Source of the DNA: [Eubacterium] saphenum
GTDB taxonomy: Bacteria; Bacillota; Clostridia; Lachnospirales; Anaerotignaceae
Length of the DNA: 26,022 nt
Direction of reading: 5' to 3'
NCBI GenBank assembly: GCA_004557645.1
Contig: SFGI01000032.1
Coordinates: 1-26,022, forward strand
Shown: positions 21,830 through 26,022 of the stretch, piece after piece
Position numbering within the stretch: position 1 is the stretch's first letter
Layout of the letters: every line of letters starts with the position of its first letter
Notes under the pieces: model-generated
Seen by the model: only the letters and a program-made list of their open reading frames with translations
What the model was told of the DNA's origin: nothing
The model's database searches: none
Position numbers and translations under genes: made by a program

Positions 21830-22897
21830 TTAGTCGACCTTAACTGTCCAGCCGAAGGGATCTTCTTTCAGGCCCCACTGCACGCCTGTCAGCTCGTCAT
21901 AAACCTTCTGAGTCATTTCGCCAATTTGATTATGATTTACAACAACCTTTTCATCGCCGCGAACGAAGCCGCCGATGGGTGTTACAACAGCCGCTGTGCC
22001 GCACATGAAGGCTTCCTGCACCGTGCCGTCTTTGCAGCCTTCCATCAATTCATCTACTGTGATCTTGCGTTCCACCGTTTCCATCCCCCAGCTCTTTGCC
22101 AGTTCCAGAATGGATTTTCTTGTAACGCCGGGCAGGATAGAGCCATTCAGTTCGGGTGTTACCAGCTTGCCATTCCAAACGAACATCAGGTTCATGCCGC
22201 CGCCTTCTTCTACATATTTCCGTTCAACACCATCTACCCATACAACCTGAGAATAACCCTTTGCCGCTGCCTTTTCACCGGCTCTTGTGGCTGCTGCGTA
22301 GTTACCGCCGCATTTTGCATAGCCTGTGCCGCCGCGAACCGCGCGAACGTCGTCCATTTCGATCAGCATATCCACGGGAGCCAGACCGCTCTTATAATAG
22401 CTGCCTACTACGCAGGCGATCACCATAAATGTGGCATGGGAGATGCCATGCAGTGCCAAGTCTGCATCTGTACCAAACAGGAAGGGACGCAGATACAGGG
22501 AAGTACCATACTGATCGGGTACCCAGTCTTTTTCTACTTCTACATATTTTCTCAGATATTCCACTGCATCATCCACATCGAACTGGGGCAGGCACAGTCT
22601 TTCTGCGGAATTATTCATACGTTTGAAGTTTTCCCGGGGGCGGAACATCTGCACCGTGCCGTCGGGCTTGCGGTATGCTTTCAGGCCTTCAAATACCTCT
22701 GCGCCATAGTGGAACACCAGGGCAGCAGGATTCAGGGAGATATCATCAAAGGGAACGATGCGGGCATCATGCCAGCCCTTTTCCGCATCCCATTCCATCA
22801 TAAACATATGATCTGTGAAGGCTACGCCGAAGGGCACTGTAGCAGGGTCGGGTTTTTTCTTGGGGTTTGTTGTTTTTGTCACTTTTACTTCCATCAT
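21830..22897 (-). CDS. ilvE: branched-chain amino acid aminotransferase (class II BCAT), 355 aa
   Basis: A PLP enzyme that interconverts Leu/Ile/Val and their 2-oxo acids with glutamate as partner. Fold-type IV features are FHYGAEVFEGLKAYR (62-76), RPRENFKRMNNSAERL, YLRPFLFGTD, and the PLP lysine K195 in GYAKCGGNYA. EEGGGMNLMFV and the later CGTAAVVTPIG bind PLP phosphate. Two adjacent ATGs (22897 and 22894) both fit the AAAGGAG site. It ends the leftward lctP transcript, 56 nt after the dehydrogenase, suggesting it feeds 2-oxo acids to that enzyme. Confidence 0.95.
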   Translation of the reverse strand: MMEVKVTKTTNPKKKPDPATVPFGVAFTDHMFMMEWDAEKGWHDARIVPFDDISLNPAALVFHYGAEVFEGLKAYRKPDGTVQMFRPRENFKRMNNSAERLCLPQFDVDDAVEYLRKYVEVEKDWVPDQYGTSLYLRPFLFGTDADLALHGISHATFMVIACVVGSYYKSGLAPVDMLIEMDDVRAVRGGTGYAKCGGNYAAATRAGEKAAAKGYSQVVWVDGVERKYVEEGGGMNLMFVWNGKLVTPELNGSILPGVTRKSILELAKSWGMETVERKITVDELMEGCKDGTVQEAFMCGTAAVVTPIGGFVRGDEKVVVNHNQIGEMTQKVYDELTGVQWGLKEDPFGWTVKVD

Positions 22898-22931
22898 AGT
22901 TGTTCTCTCCTTTGTTTCTTCTTGAATTTTT

Positions 22932-22938
22932 CTTTTGT
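22932..22938 (-). repeat. single ACAAAAG motif in the dehydrogenase-ilvE gap
   Basis: One exact copy (sense TACAAAAGAAAAA) lies in the 56-nt gap. A near copy (ACAAAGG) overlaps the ilvE ribosome site. It belongs to the motif series in the two larger gaps upstream. Confidence 0.6.
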
Positions 22939-22953
22939 ATGTTGTATGTATGA

Positions 22954-23904
22954 TTATTTATTTTCTTCTACGAATTTGATATTGCCGCGGATAACATCGC
23001 AGGATTTTTTGAATTCCGCCTTTTCCGCTTCATTCAGAGAAAGTTCTACAACCTCTTCCACGCCGTTTTTGCCGATAACGCAGGGCACGCCCACGAATAC
23101 ATCTGTTTCGCCGTATTCCCCGCAAAGCTCTGCGCTGGCAGGCATGATCTGCTTTTCATCATGCAGGACGATCTGCACCATACGGGCTGCCGTGGTGGCA
23201 ATGCCATATTCTGTACAGAATTTGCCGGAGAATGTGACCCAGCCGCCGCCGATGGATTCTTTCTGCAGAGCATCTTTGTCGAAACGGAAACGTTCATCGG
23301 TTTTCGCCCATTCCTCCAAGGATTTGCCCCGGAAGGAAACATTGCTCCATGCGGCAAATTGCTGATTGCCATGTTCCCCCAGCATATAGGCTGTAATAGA
23401 TTTATGGTCGATGCCGGTCTGCCTTGCCAGTGCAGATAACAAACGGGAGGTATCCAAGCCTGTGCCTGTGCCGAAAACACGGCCACGGGGCAGGCCTAAG
23501 CCCTTCGCCAACTGCTGTGTGACAACATCACAGGGATTCGTAATGTTGACAACAACACCGTCAAAACCGGAAGCCTTTACCTTGTCCACATAGCTGTTGA
23601 CCGCAGGGACCGTAAACTTCATTTCATCGGTTCTGTCCTGATTTGCCCGCAGGATCTCGATCTTGCCAATGCTGTTGACGATCACATCGCAATCCCCCAG
23701 ATCTTCATAGGAGCCTACACTGACTGTCACTCTGTGGGGCAGATAAGCCACGCTGTCCCGCAGATCCTGACATTCGCTGTTTACCTTTTTTTCATTGACG
23801 TCCACCAGTACCAGTTCATCGGCAATGCCTTGGACAGCCAGGCTGTATGCCACATGGGCACCCACATGACCCAGACCGATGATACCAACTTTTCTTGTTT
23901 TCAT
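22954..23904 (-). CDS. L-2-hydroxyacid dehydrogenase of the LDH family (HicDH- or lactate-type), 316 aa
   Basis: Reduces a 2-oxo acid to the L-2-hydroxy acid with NADH. The NAD loop is G10-L-G12-H-V-G15, with acidic D35. Substrate Arg is R91, N123 lies in ITNP, D151-T-S-R154 and the proton-relay H178 (GEHGN) complete the active site. The substrate loop reads GKIEILRANQDRTDEMKF. It lacks the QKPGETR signature of true lactate dehydrogenases and resembles L-2-hydroxyisocaproate dehydrogenase. Start 23904 is used because GGAGGAA is 6-7 nt upstream; the ATG at 23919 overlaps that site. Neighbouring ilvE supports a branched-chain 2-oxo acid substrate, but lctP supports lactate. Confidence 0.88.
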   Translation of the reverse strand: MKTRKVGIIGLGHVGAHVAYSLAVQGIADELVLVDVNEKKVNSECQDLRDSVAYLPHRVTVSVGSYEDLGDCDVIVNSIGKIEILRANQDRTDEMKFTVPAVNSYVDKVKASGFDGVVVNITNPCDVVTQQLAKGLGLPRGRVFGTGTGLDTSRLLSALARQTGIDHKSITAYMLGEHGNQQFAAWSNVSFRGKSLEEWAKTDERFRFDKDALQKESIGGGWVTFSGKFCTEYGIATTAARMVQIVLHDEKQIMPASAELCGEYGETDVFVGVPCVIGKNGVEEVVELSLNEAEKAEFKKSCDVIRGNIKFVEENK

Positions 23905-23934
23905 CTGTATTTCCTCCATTCTGTTTGAATGCTT

Positions 23935-24035
23935 CTTTTGTTGTATGGATTTTCTCTCAATGTTTTTCTTTTGTATATTTCTCTCTTAATTTTTTTCTTT
24001 TGTATCTTTTTCTTTTGTAAAATTTCTTCTTTTGT
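23935..24035 (-). repeat. five ACAAAAG motifs in the lctP-dehydrogenase gap
   Basis: On the plus strand CTTTTGT occurs at 23935, 23968, 23997, 24012 and 24029. In the sense strand four are TACAAAAGAA(A). The 142-nt gap is otherwise A-rich in the sense strand, with no hairpin. Spacings are 33, 29, 15 and 17. Confidence 0.75.
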
Positions 24036-24046
24036 AAAGTTTTATA

Positions 24047-25567
24047 TCACATCCCGAAATTTGGGAAGAGGATATGCGTATAGATCATAGCCAGAACCAT
24101 ATATTCCAGCAGCAGAACGCCGAATACCACAATACCTTTTCTCAGAACTTCGCCCTCTCTGCCGATGATATCGACGGTGGCGCAGGCTGCAACGACATTA
24201 TTGGGGCAAATCATATTGCCCAGAGAGCCGCCGGCATTCTGTCCCGCAAAAACAGTGACGGGGTTCAGACCCAGCATATTGCAGGCATCTACGTGCATGG
24301 GCGCAAACATGATATTGGAGCCTAAGCCTGTGCCCGTTGCAAAGGAACCGGATGCACCGATGAGAACTGCCGCCGCGGGATAGAAGAAGCCCGCTGCCCC
24401 TGCAATGGTGGTTGCGATGACTGTCATCATGCCCGTATCGGCACTCTGCATGATATAGGATACGGTCAGCAGAGAACCCATGGTAACCATAACGGGGATG
24501 ACACGCTTCAGGGTCTGCCCCATAGTATCGGCAAAGCCTTCCCAGCTAACCCCCAGAATCACACCGCCTGCTGCCGCACAGAAGAATACCACGCAGTCTA
24601 CCCAAACGATATAGCCAAAGGTGGTCAGGATAGAGAAGGGTACGGTATAGCGCACCACAGGGAGCAGTACCACCAGCAGCAGATAGGGTGACAATGCACG
24701 GAAGGAAGAATAGCGTCCTTCTTCTGCACTGTCAAATTCTGCCTGATACAGATATTCTTCAGGAGTATTGATTTTGAACACCTTCAGATATACCACAGAA
24801 AGGACGATGGACAGCAGCCCTGTGCCAAGGCTGGTGATTTCGGGGCCAATGAAATTAGAAATCCCAAACATCAGCAGGCAGGTGGTGACCCCGGCAAAGG
24901 TCAGATAAGGAATAATACCCTTAAAGCCCTTTTTGCCAAAGGCAATCATTACAATCAGGAAGGGAATGATGAGAACACCGAACATGTGAATCCTGCCGAC
25001 CATGGAGGAGTTCAAAGCCGCTGTACTCAGCCCCTGTTCCACCAGATAATTGCCGCCTGTGATGGTGGTCAGGCCTGCGCCGCCCCAGGAGCAGGGAGTG
25101 GTATCCCCCATAAGGGCAACCACAATGGCTGTCAGGGGATGGAAGCCAAGACCCACCAGGAAAGGTGCCGCGATGGCTGCGGGGGAGCCTGCCCCTGCTG
25201 CCCCTTCCAAAAAGATGGGAACCATCATACCGGCGATGACCAGCTGGGCTCTTCTGTCACGGGTAACACCTGCCAGTGTTTTCTGCACCTGACGGATGGC
25301 TCCTGTATGCTGCATCAGGTTCAGCAGCAGGAAGGAGGAAAAGACCAGCATCACGATCTTCGCGCTCTCCTTGATGCCTTTCCAGAGCAGTGCATCTGTA
25401 TTTGTGACCATTTCCTTGAATGCCAAAGACTGGATATTAAAATAAGTAAATGCAATGAGGATCGTATACACCAGCGCCAAAGGGGCCACCTTCATAGCCG
25501 GCTTTTTCAGAAAAAGGATCCCCGCCAATACAAATAACAGGGGGCTCAATGCCATGAAAAAAGTCAT
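24047..25567 (-). CDS. lctP: L-lactate permease, 506 aa
   Basis: A member of the LctP family that takes up (or exports) lactate with protons or sodium. About 12-14 membrane helices are visible. Family motifs are MMVPIFLEGAAGAGSPAAIA (about 115-134), GDTTPCSWGGAGLTTITGG, and the C-terminal NAGGSLGNMICPNNVVAACA, with IIGREGEVLR after it. Length is slightly shorter than the E. coli protein (551). AAGGAGA lies 8 nt before the ATG. It is first of three cotranscribed genes and has a long A-rich leader with repeated motifs. Confidence 0.95.
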   Translation of the reverse strand: MTFFMALSPLLFVLAGILFLKKPAMKVAPLALVYTILIAFTYFNIQSLAFKEMVTNTDALLWKGIKESAKIVMLVFSSFLLLNLMQHTGAIRQVQKTLAGVTRDRRAQLVIAGMMVPIFLEGAAGAGSPAAIAAPFLVGLGFHPLTAIVVALMGDTTPCSWGGAGLTTITGGNYLVEQGLSTAALNSSMVGRIHMFGVLIIPFLIVMIAFGKKGFKGIIPYLTFAGVTTCLLMFGISNFIGPEITSLGTGLLSIVLSVVYLKVFKINTPEEYLYQAEFDSAEEGRYSSFRALSPYLLLVVLLPVVRYTVPFSILTTFGYIVWVDCVVFFCAAAGGVILGVSWEGFADTMGQTLKRVIPVMVTMGSLLTVSYIMQSADTGMMTVIATTIAGAAGFFYPAAAVLIGASGSFATGTGLGSNIMFAPMHVDACNMLGLNPVTVFAGQNAGGSLGNMICPNNVVAACATVDIIGREGEVLRKGIVVFGVLLLEYMVLAMIYTHILFPNFGM

Positions 25568-25587
25568 AGTAACATCTCCTTAAAAAT

Positions 25588-25712
25588 CTTTTGTACATTT
25601 CTTTGCTTTCTCTTTTGTTTTTCTCTGTTGTTTCTCTTTTGTGCATTTCCATTTGGTTTTTCTTTTGTATGCTTCTGTGTTTTTCTTTTGTATCTATGCA
25701 ATGTTCTTTTAC
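25588..25712 (-). repeat. periodic ACAAAAG repeat leader of lctP
   Basis: CTTTTGT on the plus strand occurs at 25588, 25612, 25636, 25662 and 25685, spaced 24, 24, 26 and 23; a variant CTTTTAC is at 25706. In the sense strand the units read (T/G)(A/C)ACAAAAGA(A/G)A and are separated by A/G/C-rich filler with almost no U, so the leader should be unstructured. It ends 20 nt before the lctP ATG. This is a degenerate tandem repeat of about 24 bp. Confidence 0.8.
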
Positions 25713-25725
25713 TTCCTTCGGGAAA

Positions 25726-25758
25726 CAAAAAAGACCCAGGGCCAAATGCCATGGGTCT
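25726..25758 (-). terminator. terminator between the small membrane ORF and lctP
   Basis: Sense strand AGACCCA-t-GGC / GCC-c-TGGGTCT (10 pairs and one mismatch, 5-nt loop) followed by TTTTTT. It stands 44 nt after the small ORF stop and before the lctP repeat leader. No good promoter was found between it and lctP, so it may be an attenuator rather than a final stop. Confidence 0.85.
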
Positions 25759-25802
25759 GGGAACACAAACATATCATGCAGGGTTCTTCGCAAAGAGAGC
25801 TT

Positions 25803-25928
25803 TCATTTTTGCACATGACAATCGGCGCTATTCTTCTTTTCATTCAAAATACCAATGACCAGAATCGTAACGCTAATTAGCAGGGCAGCAAAACCATATG
25901 CAGTTGTCGTGAATGTAGGATTCATCAT
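25803..25928 (-). CDS. 41-residue single-pass membrane protein upstream of lctP
   Basis: The product is MMNPTFTTTAYGFAALLISV, then TILVIGILNEKKNSADCHVQ and K. One membrane helix spans about residues 10-28, with a basic, polar tail starting NEKK. GAAAGAGG lies 9 nt before the first of two adjacent ATGs. A promoter is 36 nt upstream and a terminator follows 44 nt downstream, so it is a complete small transcription unit. Small single-helix subunits accompany several symporters, so a role with LctP is possible. No family was recognised; a leader peptide is the alternative. Confidence 0.68.
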   Translation of the reverse strand: MMNPTFTTTAYGFAALLISVTILVIGILNEKKNSADCHVQK

Positions 25929-25963
25929 AACGCATAACCTCTTTCCAAAAAACTGATAAAAAA

Positions 25964-25992
25964 AAGATATCACTTTATTTTTTGTGCGTCAA
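25964..25992 (-). promoter_or_regulatory. promoter of the small-ORF/lctP unit
   Basis: TTGACG (complement of 25987-25992), 17 bp, TATCTT (complement of 25964-25969). It is the only convincing promoter seen upstream of lctP in this window; the start would fall near 25957. Confidence 0.6.
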
Positions 25993-26022
25993 CGTGTAAA
26001 ACAGCAAGGATTTTTACCCTTT

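Noticed and set aside
21812..23365. A 517-codon open frame on the plus strand
   Set aside because: It is antisense to ilvE and the dehydrogenase, whose active-site motifs are intact. Its composition is typical of a mirror frame.
25588..25712. CRISPR array
   Set aside because: The repeated core is only 7-10 bases, spacing is 23-26 with degenerate low-complexity filler, and there are no cas genes.
25437..25793. A 118-codon leftward frame over the lctP leader with Lys/Glu/Arg repeats
   Set aside because: Its repetitive residues come from the ACAAAAG repeat. It overlaps the lctP start in another frame and lacks a ribosome site.

Overview
The window looks like chromosome of an anaerobic, spore-forming low-to-mid GC Firmicute (class Clostridia). 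Evidence: strong AGGAGG-type ribosome sites, the tadA - SRP RNA - dnaX - ybaB - recR order shared with Bacillus and Clostridia, spmA/spmB spore-maturation genes, an AbrB/SpoVT-type regulator, and a large Firmicutes-type SRP RNA with an Alu domain. A lactate permease next to a 2-hydroxyacid dehydrogenase and a branched-chain aminotransferase would suit an amino-acid- or lactate-fermenting gut clostridium such as Anaerotignum or a relative. That genus-level guess is inference only.

Layout. 1-3250: the first codons of a leftward gene, a regulatory-looking gap, one orphan phage-tail-like gene, and a leftward block of TetR regulator, short-chain dehydrogenase and YihY/BrkB membrane protein. 3374-4902: rightward frameshifted small gene, two-repeat membrane protein and MerR/GyrI-like regulator. 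4967-8697 (leftward): a TPP-riboswitch-controlled thiamine salvage operon, tenA then ABC ATPase, permease and NMT1-like lipoprotein. 8874-10938 (rightward): a YjjP/YjjB-type threonine/serine exporter locus with two YjjP-like paralogues around one YjjB-like gene. 11004-16417 (leftward): lipoprotein, tadA, a structured leader, SRP RNA, dnaX, ybaB, recR and a small zinc-ribbon protein. 16671-17778 (leftward): spmA-spmB. 17970-20387 (rightward): abrB-like gene, then a MoxR ATPase and VWA protein pair. 20417-21601 (leftward): MFS transporter with a TTG start behind an attenuator-like leader. 21830-25992 (leftward): a 41-residue membrane protein, a terminator, lctP, a 2-hydroxyacid dehydrogenase and ilvE.

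The most unusual signals are non-coding. (1) Every untranslated gap of the lctP-hydroxyacid dehydrogenase-ilvE unit carries copies of ACAAAAG in the sense strand, 11 exact copies in about 350 noncoding bases, with a ~24-bp period ahead of lctP. The whole unit lies behind a terminator that follows a small membrane-protein ORF. (2) A consensus promoter inside the end of tadA drives about 220 nt of multi-hairpin sequence before the SRP RNA. (3) Several gaps upstream of leftward genes hold tandem-hairpin elements; two of them, about 11 kb apart, share linkers while their stems differ. (4) A 67-codon gene is broken by a one-base slip in an A-tract.

All calls are from reading the sequence; no database or folding program was used.
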